From: Rhodobacter sp.
Lineage (GTDB): Bacteria; Pseudomonadota; Alphaproteobacteria; Rhodobacterales; Rhodobacteraceae
DNA length: 64,000 nucleotides
Direction of reading: 5' to 3'
NCBI GenBank assembly: GCA_020637515.1
Contig: JACKKG010000001.1
Coordinates: forward strand, 1,890,501-1,954,500
Shown here: in pieces, positions 39,763 through 49,054 of the stretch
Numbering within the stretch: position 1 is the first letter of the stretch
Layout: each line of letters starts with the position of its first letter
Position numbers and translations under genes: made by a program
The notes under the pieces: model-generated
Database searches by the model: none
What the model was told of the DNA's origin: nothing
The model's input: only the letters and a program-made list of their open reading frames with translations

Positions 39763-40650
39763 TCACCCTGCTTCGGTGTTCTTCCAGCGTCGATGCAGCC
39801 AGAACCATTGCCCGGGGTGGGCGCGCACGCGGGCCGAGGTGCTGTCATTCAGCGCCTGGGTCATCGTCAGCGCGTCGGTGTGCGGGATCGGGGCCTCGAC
39901 ATCGATGGTGAAGGTGATGCCGTCGGCGTTGCGCGTGGCATAGAGGGGCACGAGAAGGGCCTTGTATTTCAAGGCCATTTTCGCGGCCGAGGTCGCGGTC
40001 CAGGCGGGTTTGCCCAGAAACGGCAGCAGGTCTCCGCGCGCCATGTAATGATCGCCCAGCAATCCCAGCATGCCCCCGGACCTGAGGAAGCGCAGCATGT
40101 CGGTCATGCCTTCGGACCCGCGCGGGAACAGCGGCGCGGCGATGCTTTCGATCGTGTCCACATAGCGGCGGTTCGCCAGCGGATTGGTCATCGGCATGTA
40201 GAGCCCGCCGACCCGGAACCCCCGCGCCGCCAGACCCGCGCGCCAGGCATCGTAATTGCCGAAATGCGCCGAGACCAGCACCACGGGTTGCCCCTGGGCA
40301 TGGGCCTGATCCAGCGCGGCCAGCCCCGGCCCGCCGATCGGCAGCGTGGCGGCAAAGCGGGCGAATTCGGGCCCGGAATGCAGTTCGATGAAGCTGCGGC
40401 CGAAATTGTCGGCAACGCCGGTGCAGATCGCCGCGACCTCGGTCTCGGGGAGGTCGGGAAAGACCAGCGCCAGGTTTTCGCGGACGCGCCGGTTCAGCGC
40501 CAAAGGGCCCAGGATGCGGCGGAAGAACCAGCTCATCGCCGCAAGGCGCCGGCGATAGGGAAGCAAGCGCACCGTGCCGATGATCGCCGCCGTCGCCGCG
40601 TCTTCCAGGCGGTGGCGCAGGGTTGGGCGGTCTGGGGCTGGGGTGGGCAT
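39763..40650 (-). CDS. Lysophospholipid/lipid A acyltransferase family protein (second of a tandem pair)
   Basis: 295 residues from ATG 40650 (MPTPAPDRPTLRHR). HX4D catalytic motif in LVSAHFGNYDAWR, plus FPRGSEGMTDMLRFLRSGGMLGLLGD and FLGKPAWTATSAAKMALKY, as in LpxL/LpxM-type enzymes. It is a close relative of the upstream gene. It would transfer an acyl chain from acyl-ACP at the inner membrane. 33 nt separate it from the upstream stop. Start has no clear Shine-Dalgarno. Confidence 0.88.
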   Translation of the reverse strand: MPTPAPDRPTLRHRLEDAATAAIIGTVRLLPYRRRLAAMSWFFRRILGPLALNRRVRENLALVFPDLPETEVAAICTGVADNFGRSFIELHSGPEFARFAATLPIGGPGLAALDQAHAQGQPVVLVSAHFGNYDAWRAGLAARGFRVGGLYMPMTNPLANRRYVDTIESIAAPLFPRGSEGMTDMLRFLRSGGMLGLLGDHYMARGDLLPFLGKPAWTATSAAKMALKYKALLVPLYATRNADGITFTIDVEAPIPHTDALTMTQALNDSTSARVRAHPGQWFWLHRRWKNTEAG

Positions 40651-40682
40651 CGGATCTGACGGACTGGGACGGTCCCGGGGTT

Positions 40683-41600
40683 CTAGCCCCGCGTTGGATC
40701 GCTGTCCAGCGGCGCGGCGGCGGGGTGCGTGGCCTTCCGCCGGTTGTGCCACCAGACCCATTGTTCAGGGTGCGCGCGGACCTGAGCGGCAAAGGCGTCG
40801 TTCAGCGCCTGGGTCATGCCGCGCGCGTCCGAGGGCGGCACGGGGGCGTCGATCCAGACCCGGAATCCGGGCGCGCCCCGGGTGCGGATGCCCCAGATCG
40901 GCACCAGAAGCGCGTCGTATTTCAGCGCCATTTCGGCCATCGACAGCACGGTGCGGGTGGGCTGGCCGAGAAAGTCCAGCATCACCCCTTGGGGCCGGTC
41001 CAGATCCATGAGGATGCCCAGCATCCCGCCGCCCCTGAGGAACCGCACCAGCGCCCTGAGCCCTTCGCCGGTGTCGGGGAACATCGGCGCGCCGGACGCC
41101 TGCACCGCGCGCAGGTAGCGGTCGTTCAGCGCCGGGCTGCCCAATTCCTTGAAGTAGCCGCCGACCGGGTAGCCCTGGGCGATCAGCGCCAGGCGCCAGG
41201 CGTCGTAATTCCCGAAATGCGCCGAGACCAGGATCGCCGGGCGTTTGTCGGCCCGGGCCCGGGCGAGGGCCTCGGCGCCGGGCCCCACGAGCGGAAGTCC
41301 CGCCACGCGGGCGGCCAGATCGTCGGCCGAGATCACCTCGGTGATCATGCGGGCGAGGTTGCCGGGCACGGCGGTGGCGATGCGGCGCACCTCGGCATCG
41401 GAAAGGTCGGGCAGGAAGTGGCGGACGGCCTCGGCCACGCGGCGGCGCATCGACGACAGCCGACCGATCCCGCGGCCGATCGCGCCCGCCAGGCGCACGC
41501 GCAACGGATAGGGCAGGCGCATGAGGGCCGCGACCAGCCCCAGCAACACGCGGTCGCGGGGGCGTTCTGGGCGCGGAGACTCGTCTGCGGGCAGGGTCAT
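40683..41600 (-). CDS. Lysophospholipid/lipid A acyltransferase family protein (first of a tandem pair)
   Basis: 305 residues, HtrB/LpxL-like. HX4D motif in LVSAHFGNYDAWR, then FRGGGMLGILMDLDRP-type segment (LRGGGMLGILMDLDRPQG) and FLGQPTRTVLSMAEMALKYDA. A hydrophobic N-terminal region (VLLGLVAALMRLPYPLRVRL) anchors it. Its neighbour downstream is a paralogue and acpP lies upstream, so the acyl donor and the enzymes may be coordinately expressed. Which lipid each acylates is not known. Confidence 0.9.
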   Translation of the reverse strand: MTLPADESPRPERPRDRVLLGLVAALMRLPYPLRVRLAGAIGRGIGRLSSMRRRVAEAVRHFLPDLSDAEVRRIATAVPGNLARMITEVISADDLAARVAGLPLVGPGAEALARARADKRPAILVSAHFGNYDAWRLALIAQGYPVGGYFKELGSPALNDRYLRAVQASGAPMFPDTGEGLRALVRFLRGGGMLGILMDLDRPQGVMLDFLGQPTRTVLSMAEMALKYDALLVPIWGIRTRGAPGFRVWIDAPVPPSDARGMTQALNDAFAAQVRAHPEQWVWWHNRRKATHPAAAPLDSDPTRG

Positions 41601-41715
41601 GGGGGCGGCGGGACCGGCGTCAAAGACGAACGCGGCCGCTCCGGGTCAGGAACGGCCGCGCGGACTGTCGTGGCGTCAATTCGGCGCATCGCGGAGCGGC
41701 CAGCGCCGCGCCGGA

Positions 41716-41949
41716 TCACACCGCTTCGCTGATGAACTTCACCGCGTCGCCGAAGGTCTGGATGTTCTCGGCGGCGTCATCGGGGATTTCGATGCCGAAC
41801 TCTTCCTCGAAGGCCATCACCAGTTCGACGGTGTCGAGCGAATCGGCACCCAGATCGTCGATGAACGAGGCGTTCTCGGTGATCTTGTCTTCTTCGACGC
41901 CGAGATGCTCGACCACAATCTTCTTCACGCGATCAGCGATGTCGCTCAT
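41716..41949 (-). CDS. acpP: Acyl carrier protein
   Basis: 77 residues from ATG 41949; the longer frame is not conserved. The phosphopantetheine site is DDLGADSLDTVEL, with Ser as the attachment residue. Small, acidic, four-helix. It carries growing acyl chains for the fatty-acid and lipid enzymes encoded around it. Confidence 0.98.
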   Translation of the reverse strand: MSDIADRVKKIVVEHLGVEEDKITENASFIDDLGADSLDTVELVMAFEEEFGIEIPDDAAENIQTFGDAVKFISEAV

Positions 41950-42080
41950 GTTCTGTCCTCGTCTACCTTCGGCGGGAGCCGCCGTGATGTTGAATGCGTA
42001 CTCGCAGCTGTGACGACCGCGCCGCGCTTCTGGGCGATCGGGCCGGACCAGCACGGGCGGGCCCGTCTCGATCAGCGCCG

Positions 42081-42108
42081 CCTATAGCACAAGCTTGACA
42101 CAAGGCAA
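42081..42108 (-). promoter_or_regulatory. Candidate acpP promoter
   Basis: On the minus strand TTGCCT (42108-42103) and TATAGG (42086-42081), 16 nt apart, about 130 nt before acpP. The rest of the 393-nt interval between acpP and fabG (41950-42342) holds no gene I can support. Confidence 0.4.
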
Positions 42109-42342
42109 ACGCTTTCCCGATTGCGTGATCGGTTCCGGCGCGGGGCGTGATCGGGGCGGTCATCAGCGGTCACAGGCGTGAAAACGTAGGGGAAAACCGC
42201 CACCGCCGCGCCGGCGTTGCGACAAAATTACCGGGCGGATCGTGATCGCGGTGGGCGGGCGGCGCAGCGAAAACCGGCTGCGCCTGTCGCGGGGTGATTC
42301 CGCGGCCCGCGTCCCCCTGCGTCGTCGCCGCCCGCGCCCGTG

Positions 42343-43080
42343 TCACATCATCGCCATGCCGCCGTTGACGTGCAGCGTCGCGCCGGTGACGTAGCCCGCC
42401 TCGGGCGAGGCGAGATAGAGCACGGCGGCCGCGATCTCTTCGGGCGTGCCCATGCGGCCGGCCGGGATCTGGCCGTTGATCCGGTCCTTTTGGTCGTCGG
42501 TCAGCTTGTCGGTCATCGGCGTCGCGATGAACCCCGGCGCCACGGCGTTGGCGGTGATCCCGCGTGAGGCGATTTCGGCCGCGATGGATTTGGTCAGGCC
42601 GATCATGCCGGCCTTTGACGCGGCATAGTTCACTTGCCCCGCGTTGCCGGTTGCGCCGACGACGGACGAGATATTGATGATCCGGCCCCAGCGCCCCTTC
42701 ATCATCGGCCGCACCACCGCGCGGCACAGGCGCATGGTCGCGGTGAGGTTCACGTCGATCACCGAGGCCCAGTCGTCGTCGGACATGCGCATGAAGATCT
42801 GGTCGCGCGTGATGCCGGCGTTGTTGACCAGGATGTCGATCCCGCCCATCGCGTCGATCGCCTGTTTGGGCAGGGCCTCGACCGCGGCCGGGTCGGACAG
42901 GTTGCAGGGCAGGACATGGGCCCGGTCCCCCAGCTCGTCGGCCAGCGCCTTGAGCGGCGCCTCGCGCGTGCCCGACAGGCCCACCGCGGCCCCCGCGCCA
43001 TGCAGCGCGCGGGCGATGGCGGCCCCGATGCCGCCCGAAGCGCCTGTGACGAGGGCGCGTTTGCCGCTGAGGTCGAACAT
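42343..43080 (-). CDS. fabG: 3-oxoacyl-[acyl-carrier-protein] reductase
   Basis: 245 residues from ATG 43080; the in-frame extension is unconserved. Short-chain dehydrogenase: NADP-binding GASGGIG, NNAG, catalytic Ser in IINISSVVG, and Y-x-x-x-K in NYAASKAG. C-terminus ends YVTGATLHVNGGMAMM. It reduces 3-ketoacyl-ACP in each elongation cycle. Divergent from fabF. Confidence 0.97.
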   Translation of the reverse strand: MFDLSGKRALVTGASGGIGAAIARALHGAGAAVGLSGTREAPLKALADELGDRAHVLPCNLSDPAAVEALPKQAIDAMGGIDILVNNAGITRDQIFMRMSDDDWASVIDVNLTATMRLCRAVVRPMMKGRWGRIINISSVVGATGNAGQVNYAASKAGMIGLTKSIAAEIASRGITANAVAPGFIATPMTDKLTDDQKDRINGQIPAGRMGTPEEIAAAVLYLASPEAGYVTGATLHVNGGMAMM

Positions 43081-43233
43081 TGCAGGGGTCCTTTCGTCTG
43101 GTCTCGGTGGTTGGAGCGGTTCTATCAACCGATTGGGAACCGCGCCAGCACGCAGGAACCTGCCGGGCGGGCTTTTCCAGCCGGGAAACAATGTGTATGT
43201 GGCTTTCAAAGGCTTTTGGTCGGAGGAACATAG

Positions 43234-44496
43234 ATGCGCCGAGTCGTGGTGACGGGTCTGGGAATGGTCACGCCGCTGGCTTGCGGGGTCGAGGAAACCT
43301 GGAAGCGGCTCATTGCCGGGCAGTCGGGCGCGGGTCCGATCACCCGTTTCGACGCGAGCAATCTGGTGACGACCTATGCCTGCGAAATTCCGTTCGGCGA
43401 CGGCAGCGACGGGACCTTCAACCCCGACGACTGGATGGAGCCCAAGGACCGCCGCAAGGTGGACGATTTCATCCTTTACGGCCTGACCGCCGCCGCCCAG
43501 GCCGTCAAGGATGCCGGCTGGACGCCCGAGGACGAAGAAAGCCGGCTGCGCACCGGGGTGATGATCGGTTCGGGGATCGGCGGGTTGACCTCGATCGCGG
43601 AAACGGCGGTCCTCATCAAGGAACGCGGCCCCAAGCGGGTCAGCCCGTTCTTCATTCCGGGCAGCCTGATCAACCTGATCTCGGGGCAGGTGAGCATCCG
43701 CTACGGGTTCAAGGGGCCAAACCATGCGGTCGTCACCGCCTGTTCGACCGGCGCCCATGCCATCGGTGACGCGGCGCGGCTCATCATGCTGGGCGACGCC
43801 GACGTGATGGTCGCGGGCGGGGCCGAGGCGCCGATCAGCGAGATCGGCATCGCCGGCTTCAACGCCTGCAAGGCGCTCTCGACCAAGCGCGGCGCGGAAC
43901 CGCAAAAGGCCAGCCGCCCCTATGACGCCGACCGCGACGGGTTCGTGATGGGCGAGGGCGCGGGCATCGTCGTGCTGGAGGAATACGAGCACGCCAAGGC
44001 GCGCGGCGCCAAGATCTATGCCGAGATCCTGGGCTACGGCCTGTCGGGCGACGCCTATCACATCACCGCGCCCGCCGAGGATGGCGACGGCGGCTTCCGC
44101 AGCATGTCGGCGGCGCTGGCGCGTGCCGGGCTGACGCCGGCGGATGTCGATTACATCAATGCGCACGGCACCTCGACCATGGCCGACACGATCGAACTGG
44201 GCGCGGTCGAGCGCCTGATGGGCGATGCCGCGTCCAAGGCCACCATGTCTTCGACCAAGTCGAGCATCGGTCACCTGCTGGGCGCCGCCGGTGCCGTCGA
44301 GGCAATCTTCTGCGTGCTGGCGATCCGTGACCAGGTGGCGCCGCCGACGATCAACCTGGACAACCCGGCGGTCGCGCCGAAGCTGGACCTGGCCGCCAAT
44401 CAGGCGCGCCATCGCAAGATCGACGTGGCGCTGTCGAATTCCTTTGGCTTTGGCGGCACGAACGCCAGTCTGGTGTTGGGCAAGGTCCGCGACTGA
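43234..44496 (+). CDS. fabF: 3-oxoacyl-[acyl-carrier-protein] synthase II
   Basis: 420 residues. Cys-His-His triad visible: TACSTGAHAIGDA (Cys), NAHGTSTM (His) and SSIGHLLGAAGAV (His). N-terminal RRVVVTGLGMVTPLA. Condenses malonyl-ACP with acyl-ACP. GGAGG precedes the start. Its stop overlaps the next start. Confidence 0.98.
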   Translation: MRRVVVTGLGMVTPLACGVEETWKRLIAGQSGAGPITRFDASNLVTTYACEIPFGDGSDGTFNPDDWMEPKDRRKVDDFILYGLTAAAQAVKDAGWTPEDEESRLRTGVMIGSGIGGLTSIAETAVLIKERGPKRVSPFFIPGSLINLISGQVSIRYGFKGPNHAVVTACSTGAHAIGDAARLIMLGDADVMVAGGAEAPISEIGIAGFNACKALSTKRGAEPQKASRPYDADRDGFVMGEGAGIVVLEEYEHAKARGAKIYAEILGYGLSGDAYHITAPAEDGDGGFRSMSAALARAGLTPADVDYINAHGTSTMADTIELGAVERLMGDAASKATMSSTKSSIGHLLGAAGAVEAIFCVLAIRDQVAPPTINLDNPAVAPKLDLAANQARHRKIDVALSNSFGFGGTNASLVLGKVRD

Positions 44497-45647
44497 TGTG
44501 GAAGCACATCGCCGCCAATGCGCTGACGCTGCTGATCGTGGCGTTCGTCCTGCTGGGTGGGTTGGTGGCGATGGGGCAGCACGCCTTCACGGCGCCGGGG
44601 CCGCTGTCTCAGGCGATCTGCCTGCGGGTCGATCAGGGCGCCAATCTGCGCAGCGTGGCGCGGTCGCTGGATACCCAAGGCGCGATTTCCAGTCCGATGC
44701 TGTTCCGGGTCGGTGCGCAATATGACGGGCGCGACAGCCGTCTGCGGTTCGGCTCGTATCTGGTGCCGGCCGGGGCCTCGATGCAGGAGATCCTGGATAT
44801 CGTGACGCGCGGGGGGGCCTCGACCTGCGGCACCGAGGTGGTGCTCAGGATCGGCATCACGCAAAGCGAATACCAGGTGCGCGAACTGGATCCGGCCACC
44901 AATCGTTTCCAGGAAACGCTGGACCTGCCGCTGGACACCGCCGAATTCCCGGCCGAATACCAGCGCGTGGCGCAGGCCCCCGACACGCGCTTTCGGATTG
45001 CCATCGCCGAGGGCACGACAAGCTGGCAGATCTGGACCGCGCTCAACGGCGCCGAATTCCTGACCGGCGACCTGCCCGAGGTTCCGGCCGAGGGGACACT
45101 GGCCCCCGACAGCTACGAGGTGCGCCGCGGGGGCGACCGCGCCGCCCTGGTTGCCGAGATGGAGTCGCGCCAGTCCGCGATCCTGGCCCAGGCCTGGGCC
45201 AACCGGGTCGAGGGCCTGCCGCTGGCGACGCCGCAAGAGGCCCTGACGCTGGCCTCGATCGTGGAAAAGGAAACCGGCGTGGCCGAAGAGCGGCGCGTGG
45301 TGGCCAGCGTGTTCATCAACCGTCTGCGCGCGCCGATGCGGTTGCAGACCGACCCGACGGTGATCTATGGCATCACCCACGGGCAGGGTGCGCTTGGCCG
45401 GGGTCTGCGGCGGTCGGAACTGAATGCCCGCACGCCCTACAACACCTATCAGATCGATGGCCTGCCACCGACGCCGATCGCCAACCCCGGCCGCGCCGCG
45501 ATCGAGGCGGTGCTGAACCCCGAGGCCACGGACTATCTGTATTTCGTGGCGGATGGCACGGGCGGGCATGTGTTTTCCAGCACGTTGGCCGAACACAACG
45601 CCAACGTGGCCCGCTGGCGCCAGATCGAGGCGGGGCAGGACAACTAG
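44496..45647 (+). CDS. mltG: Endolytic transglycosylase MltG
   Basis: 383 residues, a YceG-like protein. N-terminal helix (ALTLLIVAFVLLGGLVAMG) anchors it in the inner membrane; the catalytic Glu is in LASIVEKETG, followed by VFINRL and LQTDPTVIYGI. It cleaves nascent peptidoglycan strands. TGATG overlap with fabF implies coupled translation. This is the gene immediately before the GTA cluster. Confidence 0.96.
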   Translation: MWKHIAANALTLLIVAFVLLGGLVAMGQHAFTAPGPLSQAICLRVDQGANLRSVARSLDTQGAISSPMLFRVGAQYDGRDSRLRFGSYLVPAGASMQEILDIVTRGGASTCGTEVVLRIGITQSEYQVRELDPATNRFQETLDLPLDTAEFPAEYQRVAQAPDTRFRIAIAEGTTSWQIWTALNGAEFLTGDLPEVPAEGTLAPDSYEVRRGGDRAALVAEMESRQSAILAQAWANRVEGLPLATPQEALTLASIVEKETGVAEERRVVASVFINRLRAPMRLQTDPTVIYGITHGQGALGRGLRRSELNARTPYNTYQIDGLPPTPIANPGRAAIEAVLNPEATDYLYFVADGTGGHVFSSTLAEHNANVARWRQIEAGQDN

Positions 45648-45688
45648 GATTTTAGGGATATCGGCCTTACAACCGTGGCGCGAAAAAC

Positions 45689-45717
45689 TTGACTTTGCGC
45701 ACGCCATGGTGTAAACC
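45689..45717 (+). promoter_or_regulatory. Candidate promoter of the GTA cluster
   Basis: TTGACT (45689-45694) and TAAACC (45712-45717) with exactly 17 nt between, 97 nt before g1. It is the best-looking promoter in the 166-nt space upstream of g1. In Rhodobacter capsulatus this region is the target of the GafA activator; whether that applies here is not visible. Confidence 0.55.
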
Positions 45718-45813
45718 TTTTGGCACGCTGGAAGAATTGGGCAAGCGGTTCGGGGAATCCCGGGCCGCTTTTCCTTTTGGATCGCACGGGGCAGCGAAAC
45801 AGCGGGCACACGC

Positions 45814-46161
45814 ATGAAGCAACGAGACCCCAGGACGGGGGAGGACACGCCGCGCCATCTGGTGACGCAGGCGGAACGGCAATTGGCCGCCTACGGCGCA
45901 GAGCTGGACGCGGTGATCGAAGACATCAGGGCCGGGAAATTCGGACCGTCGCGCGAATTGGCGACGGTCGTCTCGGCGTTGCGCAAGGCATTGGAGGCCG
46001 TGTTCAGTGAGCGTGCGAAACTTGAAAAGATCGTCGAGCAATCCGGAAAGCGCGGGGGCGGAGACATGGATCTCGCCGCAGCCCGCGCCGAGGTCCGACG
46101 CCGAATGGATCGCCTGCGCGCCGCGTTCGGTGCGGGAGAAATTTCTCAAGAGCCTGAGTAG
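45814..46161 (+). CDS. GTA small terminase-like protein, g1
   Basis: 115 residues, helical and charged, with AAYGAELDAVIEDIRAGKFG and ATVVSALRKALEAVF. Matches the position and size of orfg1 (TerS) of RcGTA, which handles DNA recognition for packaging. It overlaps g2 by 32 nt if g2 starts at 46130. Confidence 0.9.
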   Translation: MKQRDPRTGEDTPRHLVTQAERQLAAYGAELDAVIEDIRAGKFGPSRELATVVSALRKALEAVFSERAKLEKIVEQSGKRGGGDMDLAAARAEVRRRMDRLRAAFGAGEISQEPE

Positions 46162-47431
46162 GAACGCGTTGCTGGGTCTGCCCTGGCTGTTCGACTTCTG
46201 GGCCTTGCCGCATCAACGCGCGCCCCAGGGGGACTGGCGCAGCTGGCTGTGCATGGGCGGGCGCGGCGCGGGCAAGACGCGGGCGGGCGCGGAATGGGTG
46301 CGCGCCCAGGTCGAGGGGGCGCGCCCGGGCGATCCCGGCCGCGCCCGGCGCGTGGCGTTGCTGGGCGAGACCTACGACCAGGTGCGTGAGGTGATGATCC
46401 TGGGCGACAGCGGCCTGATGGCCTGCTGTCCGCCCGATCGCCGACCGCGCTGGGAGCCGACGCGCCGGCGGCTGGTCTGGCCCAACGGCGCCGAGGCGCA
46501 GGCCTTTTCCGCGCAGGAATTCGAGGCCCTGCGCGGCCCGCAGTTCGACGCCGCCTGGGCGGATGAACTGGGCAAGTGGAAAAAGCCGCAAGAGGCCTGG
46601 GACATGCTGCAATTCGCCCTGCGCCTGGGTGACGATCCGCGCTGCGTCGTGACCACGACGCCGCGCAACCAGGGCCTGCTGAAGGATCTGTTGGCACGCG
46701 ACACCACGGTGGTGACGCAGGCCCCGACCCACGCGAACAAGGCTTGGCTCGCGGCCTCGTTCCTGGCCGAAGTCGAGGCGCGCTACGGCGGCACGCGGCT
46801 GGGCCGGCAAGAACTGGAGGGCGTGCTTCTGGACGATGCCGAGGGCACGCTGTTTCCGCAGGCCCTGATCGACGGGTGCCGGGTGGACCAGGCCCCGCCG
46901 TTCAGCCGCGTGGTGGTGGGGCTGGACCCGGCGGTCACGGGCAACGCGGGGTCCGATCTGTGCGGGATTGTCGTGGTGGGCGCGGTGACCGAGGGGCCGC
47001 CGTCGGACTGGCGCGCGGTGGTTCTGGAGGATGCCAGCATCCGCGCCGCCAGCCCCAGCGACTGGGCCCGCGCGGCGTTGGCTGCGATGGCGCGGCACGG
47101 GGCCGAACGGCTGGTGGCCGAGGTGAACCAGGGCGGCGATCTGGTGGCCGAGGTTCTCAGGCAGGTGGATCCGCTGGTCGCGGTCACCGCCGTGCACGCA
47201 ACGCGCGGCAAGGCGGCGCGCGCGGAACCCGTGGCTGCGCTTTATGAGCAGGGGCGGGTGCGCCACTTGCGGGGCTTGCAGCCGCTTGAGGAACAGATGG
47301 CGCAGATGACCGCGCAGGGCTTCAAGGGCCCGGGCAGCCCCGATCGCCTGGACGCGCTGGTCTGGGCATTGCACGCGGTGATCCTGGAACCCGCGGCCCG
47401 ATGGCGGCAGCCACGGGTTCGGGTGCTGTAA
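46130..47431 (+). CDS. GTA large terminase, g2
   Basis: 433 residues from GTG 46130 (VREKFLKSLSRN); an upstream GTG at 46007 would overlap g1 by 155 nt and is less likely. ATPase motif Walker A GGRGAGKTRAG (about 43-50), and the nuclease part with GLDPAVTGNAGSDLCG and LVAEVNQGGDLV. Motor that fills the GTA head with host DNA. A terminator-like hairpin begins at its stop. Confidence 0.93.
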   Translation: MREKFLKSLSRNALLGLPWLFDFWALPHQRAPQGDWRSWLCMGGRGAGKTRAGAEWVRAQVEGARPGDPGRARRVALLGETYDQVREVMILGDSGLMACCPPDRRPRWEPTRRRLVWPNGAEAQAFSAQEFEALRGPQFDAAWADELGKWKKPQEAWDMLQFALRLGDDPRCVVTTTPRNQGLLKDLLARDTTVVTQAPTHANKAWLAASFLAEVEARYGGTRLGRQELEGVLLDDAEGTLFPQALIDGCRVDQAPPFSRVVVGLDPAVTGNAGSDLCGIVVVGAVTEGPPSDWRAVVLEDASIRAASPSDWARAALAAMARHGAERLVAEVNQGGDLVAEVLRQVDPLVAVTAVHATRGKAARAEPVAALYEQGRVRHLRGLQPLEEQMAQMTAQGFKGPGSPDRLDALVWALHAVILEPAARWRQPRVRVL

Positions 47432-47457
47432 GGGGGGCTTCGGCCCCCCCCTTTTTT
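47432..47457 (+). terminator. Intrinsic-terminator-like hairpin inside the GTA cluster
   Basis: GGGGGGC-TTCG-GCCCCCC followed by CC and six T: a perfect 7-bp stem with a stable tetraloop, directly after the g2 stop and 131 nt before g3. It would stop most RNA polymerase unless read through or antiterminated. Confidence 0.8.
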
Positions 47458-47588
47458 ATCTGCCGGTGTTGCGCGTGCGGCGGGCACCGCGCGCTGACCC
47501 CGGCCTTTCTTAGAGAATCGCTGCGATAACCCGCTTCAAGGCCGAAGCACCGGAGCCATCCGGGGCCACGCGACAAGGAGGCAGAGGC

Positions 47589-48800
47589 ATGTTCGATTTT
47601 CTTCGCAAGCCGGCGGCGGTGACCGAGGCCAAGGCCTCGGCCGTGGGGCCCTTGACGGCGGGCGTGATCGGCGCCGGTGCGGGGCGCGCGGCCGCGGTTC
47701 AGGCGGCGACCGCGCAACCGCGCTGGACGGCGCGCGACACGGTCTCGTTGACCCGCGCGGGGTTTCTGGGCAATCCGGTGGGCTTTCGTGTGGTGCGGCT
47801 GATCTCGGAAGCTGCGGCCGCGCTGCCCCTGGTCTTGCAGGACGGCGAGCGCCGCTACGAGGTCCATCCGCTGCTGGCGCTGTTGCGCCGTCCCAACCCG
47901 GCGCAGGGCCGTGCCGAGTTTCTGGAAGCGATCTATGCCCAGCTTCTGCTGTCGGGCAACGCCTATGTCGAGGCCGTCGCGGCCGAGGTTGGCGGCGCGC
48001 CGGTCGAGCTGCATGTGCTGCGTTCGGACCGGATGGCGGTTGTGCCGGGCGCCGATGGCTGGCCGACAGCCTACGACTATGCGGTCGGCGGCCGCAAGCA
48101 TCGCTTCGTGATGGCCGAAAGCGCGGCGCCGATCTGCCATGTGCGCGCCTATCACCCGCTGGACGACCATTACGGTCTGTCCCCGATCGAAGCCGCGGCG
48201 ACGGCGGTCGATGTGCATAACAGCGCCTCGCGCTGGTCCAAGGCGCTGCTGGACAACGCCGCGCGCCCCTCGGGGGCCATCGTGTTCAAGGGCGCCGACG
48301 GGCAGGGCGGCATGTCGAACGAACAGTTCGAGCGACTCCAGGCCGAGATGGAGATGCACCATCAGGGGGCGCGCAACGCCGGTCGGCCGATGCTGCTGGA
48401 GGGCGGTCTGGATTGGAAGCCGATGGGCTTCAGCCCGTCCGATATGGAGTTCCACAAGACCAAGGAAGCCGCGGCCCGCGAGATCGCGCTGGCCTATGGT
48501 GTGCCGCCGATGATGCTGGGGATCCCCGGCGACGCGACCTATGCGAATTACCAGGAGGCGAACCGCGCCTTTTACCGGCTGACGGTGCTGCCGCTTGCGG
48601 CCAAGGTGACGGATTCGCTGTCGCACTGGCTGTCGGGGTTCATCGGCGAGGCGCTGGCGCTGAGGCCCGACCTGGACCAGGTGTCCGCGCTGGCGGCGGA
48701 ACGCGACGCCCACTGGCGCCGGGTCGCCGAGGCCGGCTTCCTGACCGAGGCCGAGAAGCGGGCGCTTCTGGGGCTGCCCCCCCGGGCAGACGAGGCATGA
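47589..48800 (+). CDS. GTA portal protein, g3
   Basis: 403 residues, HK97-type portal: ALPLVLQDGERRYEVHPLL, LLSGNAYVEAV, YGLSPIEAAATAVDVH, LEGGLDWKPMGFSPSD and IPGDATYANYQEANRAFYR. Forms the ring where DNA enters the head. AAGGAGG lies 8 nt before ATG 47589. Overlaps g3.5. Confidence 0.94.
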   Translation: MFDFLRKPAAVTEAKASAVGPLTAGVIGAGAGRAAAVQAATAQPRWTARDTVSLTRAGFLGNPVGFRVVRLISEAAAALPLVLQDGERRYEVHPLLALLRRPNPAQGRAEFLEAIYAQLLLSGNAYVEAVAAEVGGAPVELHVLRSDRMAVVPGADGWPTAYDYAVGGRKHRFVMAESAAPICHVRAYHPLDDHYGLSPIEAAATAVDVHNSASRWSKALLDNAARPSGAIVFKGADGQGGMSNEQFERLQAEMEMHHQGARNAGRPMLLEGGLDWKPMGFSPSDMEFHKTKEAAAREIALAYGVPPMMLGIPGDATYANYQEANRAFYRLTVLPLAAKVTDSLSHWLSGFIGEALALRPDLDQVSALAAERDAHWRRVAEAGFLTEAEKRALLGLPPRADEA

Positions 48801-49045
48801 GTGCACAGCGCAAGGCCGCCGTCGGGGGGTCACGGTTCCTTTACGACAGTTTCGACCTTGCGCAGGCCCGTATCGACGCCCAGCAGCGCGTCGATGACGA
48901 GCGCCGTGCGGGGCTGGAATACCGGTTGGGCAAGATCGAGGAAACGCTGGAACGGCTGGAGAAACGGCTGTGGCTGGCGGTCTACGGGGTGGCCTCGGGG
49001 GTGGTGGTGCATGGCGCGCTGGCCCTGGTGGCGGCGCGGTTCTGA
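48797..49045 (+). CDS. GTA g3.5, small membrane-like protein
   Basis: 82 residues starting at ATG 48797, overlapping the portal stop (ATGA). Coiled-coil-like KIEETLERLEKRL then a hydrophobic C-terminus (LAVYGVASGVVVHGALALVAA). Same place and size as orfg3.5 of RcGTA, role unclear. Confidence 0.8.
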   Translation: MSAQRKAAVGGSRFLYDSFDLAQARIDAQQRVDDERRAGLEYRLGKIEETLERLEKRLWLAVYGVASGVVVHGALALVAARF

Positions 49046-49054
49046 GGAGGCGTC

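Noticed and set aside
42343..44412. 689-codon frame extending fabG upstream across fabF
   Set aside because: The extra part is antisense to fabF; fabG starts at 43080.
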